64,000 bases of DNA from Wenyingzhuangia aestuarii (GCF_011927765.1 NZ_JAATJG010000015.1:1-64000), one strand, 5' to 3'. Shown: positions 16,065 to 26,065, numbered from the stretch's first letter. Numbers and translations: made by a program. Notes: generated from the sequence alone by a model not told the origin.

Positions 16065-18053
16065 ATGAAATTATTATATTCCTATGTGCCTTTTCAGGTA
16101 CTTATAGGTGTGCTTTTGGGAATCCTATTTCCAAACAGTTCTACCGTTGTATTTGTATTAGGTTTGTCACTTTTAGTGTTGTCAATATTATTGATACTAC
16201 TAAACAATGCATTTAAAAATTATTTTGTTTTAAGCGCTTTGATCCTGCTAGGATTGCTTTCTGTTTGGTATTCTAAGGATCTTAATAACGATTTAAAGAA
16301 GGAGTCACATTATTCTTATTCAGACTCAAAACCAGCTACTTTACAACTTACAATAGTCAAGCAATTAAAATCTTCTGAGAAATTATTTAGATATTATGCT
16401 AGGGTAGATGGAGTTAATTCTAAAGCTTCCTCAGGAACTATTTTGGTAGAAGTTTCTAAAGATTCTGTGTCCTTAAATAGACTGTATATAGGAGATGAGT
16501 TTGTTTGTAAAACGAAGATTAGGCCGATTAATTTGCCTAGTTCACCTTATGATTTTGATTATCGAAATTATTTAGCCTTAAAAAAGGTGTATGGAAAAAT
16601 AAGGCTTAAAAATTTTATAAAAACAGGAAGCAGTACTAGTTGGTTATTAAAGCTTCAGAACTATAGAAGTGGAGTGGTTGCTAAATTACAAGCTTCTGTT
16701 CTATCTAAAGAAAGTAAAGAGCTATTGATGGCCATGTTGTTAGGAGATAAAGAGCATTTGTCTAAAGAAATGCAGCAATCTTTTGCCAATGCAGGAGTGG
16801 TACATTTAATCGCTATTTCTGGAATGCATGTTGGGGTATTGTACTTCTTGTTATTTTATACGTTTGGCTTTGTCAAAAGTTTTCGTTATGGAAATTATAT
16901 ACATGTTTTTACTGTTGTTATTTGTTTGTGGGGTTTTGCTGTTTTTTCGGGATTGTCTAGTTCTGTGGTAAGATCTGTTACCATGTTTAGTTTTATTATT
17001 CTAGCCAAGTTAAAAAGAAAAAGAGGCTTGTTGTTAGAACCTATTGTGAGTTCTATGTTATTATTGTTGGTGTTAAAACCCAATTATTTGTTTGATGTAG
17101 GTTTTCAGCTAAGTTACACGGCAGTTATTAGCATCGTGGTTTTTTATCCTTTACTAACTCAGAACATCCGCTTAAAAAATAAAATTGTAAAGTACTTTGT
17201 AGATGTTGTGATTGTTTCTGTGGTTGCTCAGCTAGGAGTATTGCCCATTACCTTGTATTATTTTCATCAACTTCCGTTACAATTTTTAATGGCTAATTTT
17301 ATAGCAGTATCACTCTTGCCTTTGGTTTTGTATGGTGGTTTTTTAGTGTTGATGAAAATCTTGTTGCTAGAACAGTTTACGTTTATAGAAGCCTATTTTG
17401 ATGTTTTTGTAAAACTATACATTCAGGTAATTGATTATTTTTCTTCCTTAGAGTTTTTAATTCTAAAAGATATTTCTATTACAAGCATACACGTATATGC
17501 ATATTATATTTTGTTGTTTTTAATATGGAAACTATTTCAGAAACAGACCTATAAGAATGTTGGACTTTTATTGATGGGTATCCTTTCTTTTCAGTTCTAT
17601 CACTTCTACCATCAATATAAAATTCATCAAAAAGAAGAGTTGGTCATTTACAATGATTACCGAAATAATACGATTACCTTAAAAAATAAGGAACAATTAT
17701 TTGTGTTTTCAGATACTATTTATCTACCTACAATTCATCAGAATGTACTGTATAACAACATTAAAAAGCAGAAAAAAGTTGCTTCAAAAATTATAGAATT
17801 TAAAAAAGCTTCTTATTTAATTGTTGATGAATCTTATGCGTATTATAGCATTAACAAAAAGGGAATGAATTTAATTTTAATGAACAATCCTAAGATTAAT
17901 ATAGCTCGTTTGGTAAAAGAATTATCACCTAATTTGGTGATTATTGGAGCTGGAAACTATACAAATCATGTTCAAAAATGGAAAAGCACCTGTAGAAAAC
18001 TACAAGTGCTTTGTTATGATGTAAATTTACAAGGAGCTTATGTTGTAAATTAA
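16065..18053 (+). CDS. ComEC/Rec2 family DNA-uptake channel protein
   Basis: This 662-residue polytopic protein has the DUF4131-type N-terminal domain (about residues 1-180) and the Competence domain with the hallmark VHLIAISGMHVGVLYFLL (about residue 245) and FQLSYTAV (about 347). About ten hydrophobic helices are visible. The last 130 residues occupy the place of the metallo-beta-lactamase domain of Bacillus ComEC but show no HxHxDH motif, so nuclease activity in this part is unlikely. Many Bacteroidota ComEC proteins share this reduction. The stop overlaps the convergent thioredoxin stop by four bases (TTAA). Confidence 0.88.
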   Translation: MKLLYSYVPFQVLIGVLLGILFPNSSTVVFVLGLSLLVLSILLILLNNAFKNYFVLSALILLGLLSVWYSKDLNNDLKKESHYSYSDSKPATLQLTIVKQLKSSEKLFRYYARVDGVNSKASSGTILVEVSKDSVSLNRLYIGDEFVCKTKIRPINLPSSPYDFDYRNYLALKKVYGKIRLKNFIKTGSSTSWLLKLQNYRSGVVAKLQASVLSKESKELLMAMLLGDKEHLSKEMQQSFANAGVVHLIAISGMHVGVLYFLLFYTFGFVKSFRYGNYIHVFTVVICLWGFAVFSGLSSSVVRSVTMFSFIILAKLKRKRGLLLEPIVSSMLLLLVLKPNYLFDVGFQLSYTAVISIVVFYPLLTQNIRLKNKIVKYFVDVVIVSVVAQLGVLPITLYYFHQLPLQFLMANFIAVSLLPLVLYGGFLVLMKILLLEQFTFIEAYFDVFVKLYIQVIDYFSSLEFLILKDISITSIHVYAYYILLFLIWKLFQKQTYKNVGLLLMGILSFQFYHFYHQYKIHQKEELVIYNDYRNNTITLKNKEQLFVFSDTIYLPTIHQNVLYNNIKKQKKVASKIIEFKKASYLIVDESYAYYSINKKGMNLILMNNPKINIARLVKELSPNLVIIGAGNYTNHVQKWKSTCRKLQVLCYDVNLQGAYVVN

Positions 18054-18574
18054 AGTTTGCTTTTAAAATCTTTTTCAAATGTTTCCCAATCTTTGTTTAA
18101 ATACACTTCTTGATGCATAAAATTAACAAGTTTTTCCATCATTGGTTTTTTTAAATATCCCGGAGCTACATAAACTACCTTTGCTTCTTTGTTAAAAAAT
18201 ACGGTAGAAGGATAACTTAGTTGACCTTTTAAAATAGCACTAGCAAATTCGTGATGACCTCTTCTTCCGTTAGGAATGTACTTAAAGGTTTGTCCGTTAA
18301 AAGTTAAAGGTTCTTTTTGTTCAGCATCAAATTTAACAGCATAGTAATTTTGGTTGATGTACTCTGTAATGGTACTATCTGTATAGGTTTCTTTATCCAT
18401 TACTTTACACCAGTGACACCAAACTGTGTACACATCTACAATAATAGGTTTTGGATTTTTTTTGTTCAAAGCAATGGCTTCCTCAAAACTAAGCCATTTA
18501 ATTTCTTTAGGTTCTGGATTGGATGCCCATAAAATTGTAGGAAGTACAAATAGTGTGAATAAGATATGTTTCAT
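18050..18574 (-). CDS. Exported thioredoxin-fold protein
   Basis: This 174-residue protein has a signal peptide (ILFTLFVLPTILWAS) and a thioredoxin fold. The active-site motif is WCHWC (within DVYTVWCHWCKVMDKETY, about residues 47-64), and the cis-proline loop is SYPSTVFF. WCxWC is typical of DUF255 or Thioredoxin_7-type proteins rather than classical WCGPC thioredoxin. It probably handles disulfides of envelope proteins, but the partner is unknown. It is 54 bases downstream of the POT transporter and may be co-transcribed with it. Confidence 0.85.
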   Translation of the reverse strand: MKHILFTLFVLPTILWASNPEPKEIKWLSFEEAIALNKKNPKPIIVDVYTVWCHWCKVMDKETYTDSTITEYINQNYYAVKFDAEQKEPLTFNGQTFKYIPNGRRGHHEFASAILKGQLSYPSTVFFNKEAKVVYVAPGYLKKPMMEKLVNFMHQEVYLNKDWETFEKDFKSKL

Positions 18575-18628
18575 TATGATGTTTATTTTAAGAATAGGTC
18601 TGTTAATAGAATTAATGCTTACAATGTG

Positions 18629-20392
18629 TTATTGAATACCATGCATTTTTCGTACCAAAGTTTTATTTAATAAGGTGATTATAATTCCAGCTACTATAGG
18701 AACAATAGTAAAGATTAAAAAGAAGGTTGATAAGTCGTAAGCTTCTGTTATTGCCTCAATTTTACCCCCTAAAGAACCTGCTAATTTGTTACCAATAGCA
18801 ATGGCTAAGTACCACATTCCGTACATAAAACCTATCATTTTTGCAGGGACTAATTTGCTTACTTGTGACAAACCTAAGGGAGAAAGACAAAGTTCTCCTA
18901 AAGTATGGAACAAGTAAGCCATAATCAACCAAATCATGCTCACCTTTACAGAACCTGCTACGGCATCTGAAGGGATCCTGTTGGCTCCGTAAGATAAAAA
19001 GGCAAAACCAATTCCTAATAAAACCAAGCCTAAACCATATTTTTGAGCAGATGTAGGGTTGTATTTACTTTCCCACCATTTAGAAAAGAAGGAAGCAAAC
19101 GCAATAATAAAAAAGGAGTTTAGGGTGCTAAACCAAGCCACTGTAACGGTTGTAACATCGGCAGAAAATTCTCTGTACAACATTCCACCCACCACAATCC
19201 AGATAGCCAAAAAACTAAGAATTAAAATCCAGTTAGACGTTTTAATGGTGTTGTGAGTTTGTTTGTATAGTAGCCATAATACCCAAGAAATAATAGCTAA
19301 GGGAATTACAGTAAGTAAGGTGTTTATAATGTTAAAAATAATGGCATAGTTTCCAACCAATTCACGTTGGGTATAATCTCTCGCAAAAATAATAAGTGAA
19401 GTTGCTCCTTGTTCAAAAGACATCCAAAAGAAAACGGTAAACAAAGCAAATACAATTAAGGCAACCATTCGGTCTCTTACCACTTTTTCGTATCTAATTA
19501 TTCTGCTGATGACTAAAAATAAAAAGATAAACAATCCTATAATAATTAGTTCTGTAGGTCCAGAAAGATGTTCAGAAATTCCTAAAAACACTTCAGGTAA
19601 TAAATTGATGTTGGCAATTTTAGAACTAGGGTCATTAAGTAAATAAAGCAAACCAATTACAGAACTGACTGCGATTAAAATTTTATCAATATTGGTAAAG
19701 TGATTTGTTTTTTCTGTAGCTTTTGTCATGCTCTTTTCTTTTTTAGGAACTTCTCCAATTTCACCAAACAAAGGAGCTGCTAGCCAAAACTGTAGGGTTC
19801 CAAACAACATAAAAATTCCAGCCAAACCAAAACCATAAGCCCAGCCTTGGGTTTCTGCTAAATAACCACAAAGCATCATTCCAAAAAAAGCACCTGCATT
19901 AACACCCATATAATAAATGGTATAGGCTCCGTCTTTCTTTTCGGGTACTTTGGTATACATTTCAGAAATTATAGAGGTCATGTTGGGTTTAAAAAAACCA
20001 GTTCCTAGAACTAATAATGTCAAACCAATGTATAAAGAAGTTTCTGTTTCTAAAGCCATGGAAGCATGACCTAGGGTCATGATAAAAGCACCAATGACTA
20101 CTGCCCACTTGTAACCTGTAAGTTTATCGGCAATAATTCCACCAAGAATAGGGGTAATGTATAGCAAACCCGCATAGGTTCCAAATAAAGCTCCAGCTTG
20201 TTCTGCACTCCATCCCCAACCGGGATTGTTTACACCAGTAATGGCCATAGTTAAAAAATTAACCAATAAAACTCTCATTCCGTAAAATGAAAATCGTTCC
20301 CACATTTCTGTAAAGAACAATACAAATAAACCAGAAGGATGACCTAATACTGTTTTTTGATTGGCTTTACTACCACCGTATACAAACTCCAT
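18629..20392 (-). CDS. POT/PTR family proton-coupled di- and tripeptide transporter
   Basis: This 587-residue major facilitator protein has the proton-oligopeptide signature FFTEMWERFSFYGMR (about residues 27-41), which contains the ExxER proton-coupling motif, and a second POT motif GVNAGAFFGMMLCGYLAE. About 14 membrane helices are visible. It imports short peptides with protons across the inner membrane. The start MEFVYGGSK is the first available ATG after a short A/T-rich leader. The upstream hairpin at 20459-20490 isolates it from the DUF5723 gene. Confidence 0.92.
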   Translation of the reverse strand: MEFVYGGSKANQKTVLGHPSGLFVLFFTEMWERFSFYGMRVLLVNFLTMAITGVNNPGWGWSAEQAGALFGTYAGLLYITPILGGIIADKLTGYKWAVVIGAFIMTLGHASMALETETSLYIGLTLLVLGTGFFKPNMTSIISEMYTKVPEKKDGAYTIYYMGVNAGAFFGMMLCGYLAETQGWAYGFGLAGIFMLFGTLQFWLAAPLFGEIGEVPKKEKSMTKATEKTNHFTNIDKILIAVSSVIGLLYLLNDPSSKIANINLLPEVFLGISEHLSGPTELIIIGLFIFLFLVISRIIRYEKVVRDRMVALIVFALFTVFFWMSFEQGATSLIIFARDYTQRELVGNYAIIFNIINTLLTVIPLAIISWVLWLLYKQTHNTIKTSNWILILSFLAIWIVVGGMLYREFSADVTTVTVAWFSTLNSFFIIAFASFFSKWWESKYNPTSAQKYGLGLVLLGIGFAFLSYGANRIPSDAVAGSVKVSMIWLIMAYLFHTLGELCLSPLGLSQVSKLVPAKMIGFMYGMWYLAIAIGNKLAGSLGGKIEAITEAYDLSTFFLIFTIVPIVAGIIITLLNKTLVRKMHGIQ

Positions 20393-20458
20393 ACACTTAA
20401 TTATTTTAGAAACCTAAAAATACACTTTTTGTTAAGATTACATATCTCTATTAAAAAC

Positions 20459-20490
20459 AAAAAAGCTGTCTAATGAAAGACAGCTTTTTT
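20459..20490 (-). terminator. Terminator after the DUF5723 gene
   Basis: A 12-bp stem (AAAAAAGCTGTC with GACAGCTTTTTT) with an 8-base loop starts 24 bases past the stop at 20514. On the minus strand the 3' arm supplies the T-run. It is symmetrical and could also act on the plus strand. Confidence 0.85.
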
Positions 20491-20513
20491 ACTATGTAAA
20501 AGGTTGTTAAATT

Positions 20514-21854
20514 TTACAACCATTTGTTGTATCCAAATACAAAGTTTAAACCAAATCTAATGTTAGCTTGTTTTAAATCTTCCACAGGACCTAATATTCT
20601 GTTTAGGTTGTCTGTAGCTAAATAAATTTGTAGAGGTCCAATTTTAGTAGCTAAGTTTACACCTAGGTCCATCTCTCCATATGCATTTTTAATACCTACA
20701 ATACCGTAAGTAGTTCTATCTAAAGATAAGTTGTATCCTAACGCTAAAATAGCTTCACTATCTTCTACAGTATGGTTGTTAAACATAGTTGCTCTAAACT
20801 GGTGAACGTTTGCTAATTTATAACTAGCAGATAAGTAAGAAGTTGTAGCTAAAGATGTTTTGTAAGAAGAACCTTCTCTTTCTCCAAGTTCCATGTTCTC
20901 TTCTAATTCATCTACTAATTCTTCTAAAACATCACCACCAGCATCTAAGTCAGCTCCGTCAATCACTAAGTCAGTTACATTTTCCATGTAATACTCTTTA
21001 ATGTTTTCTTTCCAAGTAATAGAACCTATATCGTTAACGGCAGCTTCAATCACTAAGTTTGGAATAATTTCATAACTAGCACCAATGTCAAAACCAATAC
21101 CAGAGTTGTTTGTACTAAATTCATAGTCTTCATCATCTCCTAAAGGAACACCAGCTACTCTAGCAACAGCCTCATTTGTGTTGATAGTCCATGTTAAATC
21201 ATCGTTTACATTAATTTGGGCAGTTCCGTTTTCTTGTGTAGATCCGTTAGCTGCACCAATTAAATATTTAACTCTAACCCCCACAGCTAGTTTATCGTTC
21301 AAAAATTGTTGTGTGAATCCAACTCCTGCTTCTGCATAAGTTGTAATATCCATATTGTCATCAAACAAAACTTGGTCTGTAATACCATTAGCTAAAATGT
21401 TAACAATACCATTCTTGCTCATTTGCCAGTTGATGTTACTCTTTTGGTTTACAAAGAAAGATAAAGATCCGTGTTTGCGTTTAAAAGCAAGGTTTAAGAT
21501 ATTGATACTTTGAACAAAATCTAAATCGTTATGATCTCCTTCTATTTGGTCGTATACGTTTTTGTAGTTGTATTCTAACTCTTCTTTATCATTTCCAAAT
21601 TGATCTGTAGTGTTTTCTGTACCAGGAACTACTGTTAATAAGTCTGAACTTGAAAATCCGTTACTTAATGATAAAGAAACACCAGGCAAACCAAAAGAAA
21701 AAGAGTTCTTAGGAATGTATACTGGAGATACATCTGTTGATTGTTGTACATAATCTCCTAAATGGAAAAAGGAAATTTGACTTTGGGCTTTAACACTGTT
21801 TGTTAGTAAGACAGTGAAAGCGGTTGCTGTAATTAGTTTTATATAATTTTTCAT
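20514..21854 (-). CDS. DUF5723 family outer-membrane-like protein
   Basis: This 446-residue protein has a signal peptide ending VKAQS and the DUF5723 start ISFFHLGDYVQQSTDVSPVY. Alternating hydrophobic and polar strands and a C-terminal aromatic ending (FGYNKWL) suggest a beta-barrel in the outer membrane; I infer this from composition. The function of the family is not known. It follows the large lipoprotein gene by only 9 bases, so the two probably form a functional pair. Confidence 0.8.
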   Translation of the reverse strand: MKNYIKLITATAFTVLLTNSVKAQSQISFFHLGDYVQQSTDVSPVYIPKNSFSFGLPGVSLSLSNGFSSSDLLTVVPGTENTTDQFGNDKEELEYNYKNVYDQIEGDHNDLDFVQSINILNLAFKRKHGSLSFFVNQKSNINWQMSKNGIVNILANGITDQVLFDDNMDITTYAEAGVGFTQQFLNDKLAVGVRVKYLIGAANGSTQENGTAQINVNDDLTWTINTNEAVARVAGVPLGDDEDYEFSTNNSGIGFDIGASYEIIPNLVIEAAVNDIGSITWKENIKEYYMENVTDLVIDGADLDAGGDVLEELVDELEENMELGEREGSSYKTSLATTSYLSASYKLANVHQFRATMFNNHTVEDSEAILALGYNLSLDRTTYGIVGIKNAYGEMDLGVNLATKIGPLQIYLATDNLNRILGPVEDLKQANIRFGLNFVFGYNKWL

Positions 21855-21863
21855 GCCTTACGT

Positions 21864-23732
21864 TTAGTTGTTATCGTCTTCGTCTTTTGTCGTAATCTTT
21901 AAATCACCTTTAATTGCTAAATCAAGTCTAACTTGGTCAGTACTTTGGATTTTAGCAGGATTAGGATTACCATCGTTGTTACTATCTACAGTATCAAAGG
22001 TAATGTACGCTTGAATGTGAGTAACTTCATCCATAACGGCTATTTGTTCTTTGGTTAAGTTTAACCAAGCTACACTAGGCTCTATAATGCTAGATCCTTC
22101 TTTTAACACACCTTCATTGTCTAAAGTGTATTTAGAGAATCCTTGCGCATCAATAGGAGCAGCATTAATAACATTAACACTTTCTTTAAAGTCTGTAACA
22201 ACATTATCAGCATTTGCATATGTTACAACTTCATAAACAGGAGCTTGTTCAGTACCTGTATTTTTAACAAATTCTAAAGTAACTATACCTTTTAAAGGAA
22301 TTGAGTTTCTAGATCCTACTCTTAAAGAAAGAGAAGAAGCATTGTCGCTAATATCTTCAGAGTCAAATTCAAAAGGATCTGGTGAAAAAGATAAATCTTT
22401 AAAAGTAACATACAATGGTAACTCAACGTTTACATCTACTGCTAAAGTATTGTCAACATCAAAAAAGTTTGCATTGTTTGTTCTGTTAGGGTTTGCACCT
22501 GCAGTAACATTTAAATTAAACTGAGTAGGCTTTGCATTTAATAAGTCTGCTAAGTTAGAGTTTTGATTGTTTAAGATAATGTTAGACGTTTTAGTTTCTC
22601 CATTAGTAGCAGCAGCATCTATAATAGCATAATTTCCAGTTCCTCCAACAACAGGTTCAATATTGTCCTCAGCAGGACTTGCATCTGTAATTGCTAAATT
22701 AGTAGTTGTTGTTCCGTCTGTAGCTGCTATAGATTCAAGAGTTAATCCTACAGGGAATCCATAACCGCTTGTTGCAGATAATTTTAATGTTGGATTTTCA
22801 AAATTAATGGTTCCATCTCCTAATTCCTTAAAAAAGTCTAAGTCAAAAGTTTGATTTTCTACATTAAAACTAGCATCTTTAAAATCTCCTTCGGCAGTTT
22901 TTACTTTAGGATTTGCAAGACTAATAGTATAGTTTAATTCGTCTGAAGTTGAAATGTTGTCACCATCATTAAATATAATAACTGCTTCTATTTCAACTGC
23001 TATTTTGTTGAATCCATTATTTGTTTGAGATGGATTAAGTTGATCTATTGTAAAATCAAATTCGTAGTTTGATAAGTTTACTGTAATTGTATTTACATTA
23101 TTAGCAGGAATAGAATGATCTTTTAAAAGGAAGTCTTTATTGTATGGATTTCCATTATCTTTTCTAATTAAAGAAGGGATTTTAAAATTTAATTCTGTTT
23201 GAGCTTCAGTAGTGGTAGTAATATTAATCGTTAAAGTACCTTCTGAAAATTCAGCAGCAGTTAAGTCAGAATCAATATTAGCCAGTGTTTGAATTTTTTG
23301 AAGAATGGTGTCTTTTGACGCTCCGATTTCATCATCGGCAAGTTGAAAAGTTCCATACTCATAGCTACCTCCTGGAATTGGAGCATCTGCTAATAATTGA
23401 AAATCTCCTTCAAAAGTTTGGTCATCAACACTCACAAAATCTGAGTTTTCACCAGCACTTAAAGATTGAGAGTAAGAAAAACTTACAACAGATTTTCCAT
23501 TGTCATCAGTTGTACCTACTTCAATATCGTCACCAATTTCTTCAAATAGCTCTTTGGCCGTGTATGTTGTGTAACCAATAGGTAACCCTGCTAATTCAAT
23601 ATTAAATTCAGGATCCTTAATGTCTTTTTCAAAAAAGGAAGTGTCAAAAGATTCGGCACAACCAATCAGGCTTAAGCAAAGCCCAGCAACAGCCAGTCCC
23701 TGCATACCTATGCGTTGGGTAAGATTTTTCAT
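21864..23732 (-). CDS. Large surface or periplasmic lipoprotein of unknown function
   Basis: This protein of about 622 residues has an N-terminal lipoprotein signal with the lipobox LIGC (about residue 25). The mature part is acidic and rich in Asn, Thr, Asp and Ile, a composition typical of repeated beta-sandwich domains; the C-terminus is very acidic (TTKDEDDNN). I start at the ATG at 23732 (MKNLTQRIG), since the longer frame from 23786 adds 18 residues before a proper signal peptide. It sits directly upstream of the DUF5723 gene, a pairing I recall from other Flavobacteria. No catalytic motif is visible. Confidence 0.72.
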   Translation of the reverse strand: MKNLTQRIGMQGLAVAGLCLSLIGCAESFDTSFFEKDIKDPEFNIELAGLPIGYTTYTAKELFEEIGDDIEVGTTDDNGKSVVSFSYSQSLSAGENSDFVSVDDQTFEGDFQLLADAPIPGGSYEYGTFQLADDEIGASKDTILQKIQTLANIDSDLTAAEFSEGTLTINITTTTEAQTELNFKIPSLIRKDNGNPYNKDFLLKDHSIPANNVNTITVNLSNYEFDFTIDQLNPSQTNNGFNKIAVEIEAVIIFNDGDNISTSDELNYTISLANPKVKTAEGDFKDASFNVENQTFDLDFFKELGDGTINFENPTLKLSATSGYGFPVGLTLESIAATDGTTTTNLAITDASPAEDNIEPVVGGTGNYAIIDAAATNGETKTSNIILNNQNSNLADLLNAKPTQFNLNVTAGANPNRTNNANFFDVDNTLAVDVNVELPLYVTFKDLSFSPDPFEFDSEDISDNASSLSLRVGSRNSIPLKGIVTLEFVKNTGTEQAPVYEVVTYANADNVVTDFKESVNVINAAPIDAQGFSKYTLDNEGVLKEGSSIIEPSVAWLNLTKEQIAVMDEVTHIQAYITFDTVDSNNDGNPNPAKIQSTDQVRLDLAIKGDLKITTKDEDDNN

Positions 23733-23834
23733 TTGTTTTATTGTATAGTTGAACTTCAAAAGTAAGTAAATTATCGCAGTTAACAAATGTTAAAATGATA
23801 ATAATTGTTATGTAATTATTAAGATTTATGAATG

Positions 23835-23842
23835 TATATTTG
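23835..23842 (+). promoter_or_regulatory. -7 box of the HMG-CoA reductase operon
   Basis: TATATTTG is an exact TAnnTTTG match, 26 bases before the ATG at 23868. A possible ATG at 23832 lies ahead of this box, so translation most likely begins at 23868. No TTG is found at the ideal distance; the nearest, at 23805, gives a 27-base spacer. Confidence 0.55.
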
Positions 23843-23867
23843 TATTTTAAACAATTTCACAATTCAT

Positions 23868-25139
23868 ATGCCCAAGTTAATATCAGGTTTTTCTAAGCTA
23901 AATAAACAAGAAAAGATTCAATGGTTAGCCAGTAATTTTTTAAAAGAGAACGTAAATGCAAGTGAAATTCTAAGTTTGTATTGGAATTCTGATCAACAAT
24001 TACAGCAGTTACATGATGATTTTATAGAAAACACTATTTCTAATTATTATATGCCTTTTGGAATTGCTCCCAATTTTGTGATTAATGGAAAGCATTACAC
24101 CATTCCTATGGCTATAGAAGAAAGTTCTGTAGTAGCAGCAGCTTCTTTGGTCGCTAAATTTTGGTCAGATAAAGGAGGTTTTAAAGCAGAAGTTCTGAAT
24201 ACTGTAAAGGTAGGACAAGTACATTTTATGTATGATGGAGATCAAGAGTCTCTATTAGATTATTTTAAAAGTAAAAAAGAAGATTTATATACGGTAACAG
24301 ATGCGATTACGAAAAACATGCGTAAGCGTGGTGGAGGTATTTTAGATATTGAATTGCGTAACAAAACGGACGAGTTAGCAAATTACTATCAGCTACACGT
24401 TACTTTTGAGACAAAGGATTCTATGGGGGCTAACTTTATAAACTCTTGTTTAGAAGCTATGGCACAAGAATTTAAGAAAGAAGATATTCAAATTGTCATG
24501 AGTATTTTGTCTAATTATGTTCCAGATTGTGTTGTGCGTGCAGAAGTGAGTTGTGAAGTTGAAAAATTACACCCTACAGATGGTGCTCTGTTTGCTCATA
24601 AAATGATGCAGGCTGTTGCTATTGCTAATGTAGAACCTCACAGAGCCGTTACTCATAACAAAGGAATTATGAATGGTATTGATGCTGTGGTTATTGCTAC
24701 CGGAAATGATTTTAGAGCCATAGAGGCTGGAGTACATGCTTATGCTGCTAAATCGGGGAACTATAAAAGTTTAACAGCTTGTAAGGTGGAAAATGGAATT
24801 TTTACCTTTTCTATTGAAGTTCCTTTGGCTTTAGGAACGGTTGGTGGCTTAACAAGTACACATCCGTTGTCTAAATTGTCTTTAGAAATGTTAGACAATC
24901 CTAGTGCTAAAGAATTAATGCAAATTATTGCTGTAGCTGGTTTGGCTCAAAATTATGCTGCGTTAAGAGCTTTAACTACTACAGGAATTCAGGAAGGACA
25001 TATGAAAATGCATTTGGTGAATATTTTAAATCAGCTAGAAGCCAATCAGCAAGAAAAAGAAGAAGTAACCCAAAAGTTAAAAGGAAAAGTAGTGAGTTAT
25101 AGTGGAGTTGCAGAAACGCTTAAAAAAATTAGAGCGTAA
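23868..25139 (+). CDS. Hydroxymethylglutaryl-CoA reductase, class II
   Basis: This protein of about 423 residues converts HMG-CoA to mevalonate (the reverse reaction defines the name degradative). The class II features are the substrate-binding region PMAIEESSVVAAAS (about residue 78), the NGIDAVVIATGNDFRAIEAG motif with the catalytic Asp and cofactor contacts, and the C-terminal LAQNYAALRALTT. The start MPKLISGFSK is chosen because the longer frame begins ahead of the promoter box. The TAA overlaps the ATG of the GYDIA kinase (TAATG), so the two mevalonate-pathway genes are coupled. Flavobacteria use the mevalonate route for isoprenoids, which fits. Confidence 0.93.
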   Translation: MPKLISGFSKLNKQEKIQWLASNFLKENVNASEILSLYWNSDQQLQQLHDDFIENTISNYYMPFGIAPNFVINGKHYTIPMAIEESSVVAAASLVAKFWSDKGGFKAEVLNTVKVGQVHFMYDGDQESLLDYFKSKKEDLYTVTDAITKNMRKRGGGILDIELRNKTDELANYYQLHVTFETKDSMGANFINSCLEAMAQEFKKEDIQIVMSILSNYVPDCVVRAEVSCEVEKLHPTDGALFAHKMMQAVAIANVEPHRAVTHNKGIMNGIDAVVIATGNDFRAIEAGVHAYAAKSGNYKSLTACKVENGIFTFSIEVPLALGTVGGLTSTHPLSKLSLEMLDNPSAKELMQIIAVAGLAQNYAALRALTTTGIQEGHMKMHLVNILNQLEANQQEKEEVTQKLKGKVVSYSGVAETLKKIRA

Positions 25140-26065
25140 TGGAACACTATTATAGCAATGGGAAATTATTGATTTCTGGAGAGTATCTAGTTTTAGATGG
25201 TGCTGTTTCTTTAGCGTTGCCTACTAAATTTGGTCAAGATTTACAGGTGATCAACAATACAACTAATGTAATTTGTTGGACAAGTTATAATGTAGCTAAG
25301 GAATGTTGGTTTACTGCTATTTTTGATCTTGGTAGTTTTCACATTATAGAAACCAATTCTACAGAAGTTGATGCCCTAAAAGTAGCTGGTACTCTGCAAG
25401 CTATTTTGCAAATGGCAAGAACTTTAAATCCTGAATTTTTATTAGGTGCAAAAGGACTAACTGTTAGTACACATTTAACCTTTCCTAATGAATGGGGGTT
25501 AGGAACATCATCAACTTTAATTAATAGTATTGCCACCTGGGCAAGTGTAAATCCGTTTGAGTTGTTAGAAAAATCTTTTGGAGGTAGTGGATATGATATT
25601 GCTTGTGCTAAGCATCCTAGCCCTATTACTTATCAAAGAAATGGCATACATCCTAATATAGTTGCGTTGACTTTTGATCCTAGTTTTAAAGAGGAATTGT
25701 TTTTTGTGTATTTAAATGAAAAACAAGATAGCAAAGAGGGGATTAAAATGTATAGATCTTTAACAGATGATAAGTCTAGTTATATTAAAGAAATCAATCA
25801 ACTAACAAAAGACTTAATTCTAGCTAAGGAGTTAAAAGAATTTGAAAGTCTTTTAGTAAAACACGAAACCATTCTTTCACAAGTTTTAAACATAAAACCT
25901 GTAAAAGAAAGATTGTTTTCGGATTTTAATGGAGCTGTAAAAAGCTTAGGTGCATGGGGTGGAGATTTTGTGTTGGTTACAGGTAAAGAATCTTATGTAA
26001 AAGATTATTTTACTCATAAAAAATACACCACTATATTATCTTATGATGAAATGATTTTAGCTTAG
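25139..26065 (+). CDS. GYDIA family GHMP kinase
   Basis: This 308-residue protein belongs to the GHMP kinase superfamily, subgroup named for the motif GYDIA (here residues 151-155, in FGGSGYDIACA). The ATP-binding glycine/serine loop is EWGLGTSST (about residues 118-126). The N-terminus GKLLISGEYLVLDGA is like mevalonate and phosphomevalonate kinases. The exact substrate is not settled, but coupling to HMG-CoA reductase makes mevalonate or a phosphorylated mevalonate the likely acceptor. The stop overlaps the convergent pRiA4b-type gene by four bases. Confidence 0.85.
   Translation: MEHYYSNGKLLISGEYLVLDGAVSLALPTKFGQDLQVINNTTNVICWTSYNVAKECWFTAIFDLGSFHIIETNSTEVDALKVAGTLQAILQMARTLNPEFLLGAKGLTVSTHLTFPNEWGLGTSSTLINSIATWASVNPFELLEKSFGGSGYDIACAKHPSPITYQRNGIHPNIVALTFDPSFKEELFFVYLNEKQDSKEGIKMYRSLTDDKSSYIKEINQLTKDLILAKELKEFESLLVKHETILSQVLNIKPVKERLFSDFNGAVKSLGAWGGDFVLVTGKESYVKDYFTHKKYTTILSYDEMILA

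Noticed and set aside
16065-18053. Loss of the beta-lactamase domain in ComEC considered as a pseudogene sign
   Set aside because: The frame is open and full length, and reduced ComEC proteins are usual in Bacteroidota.
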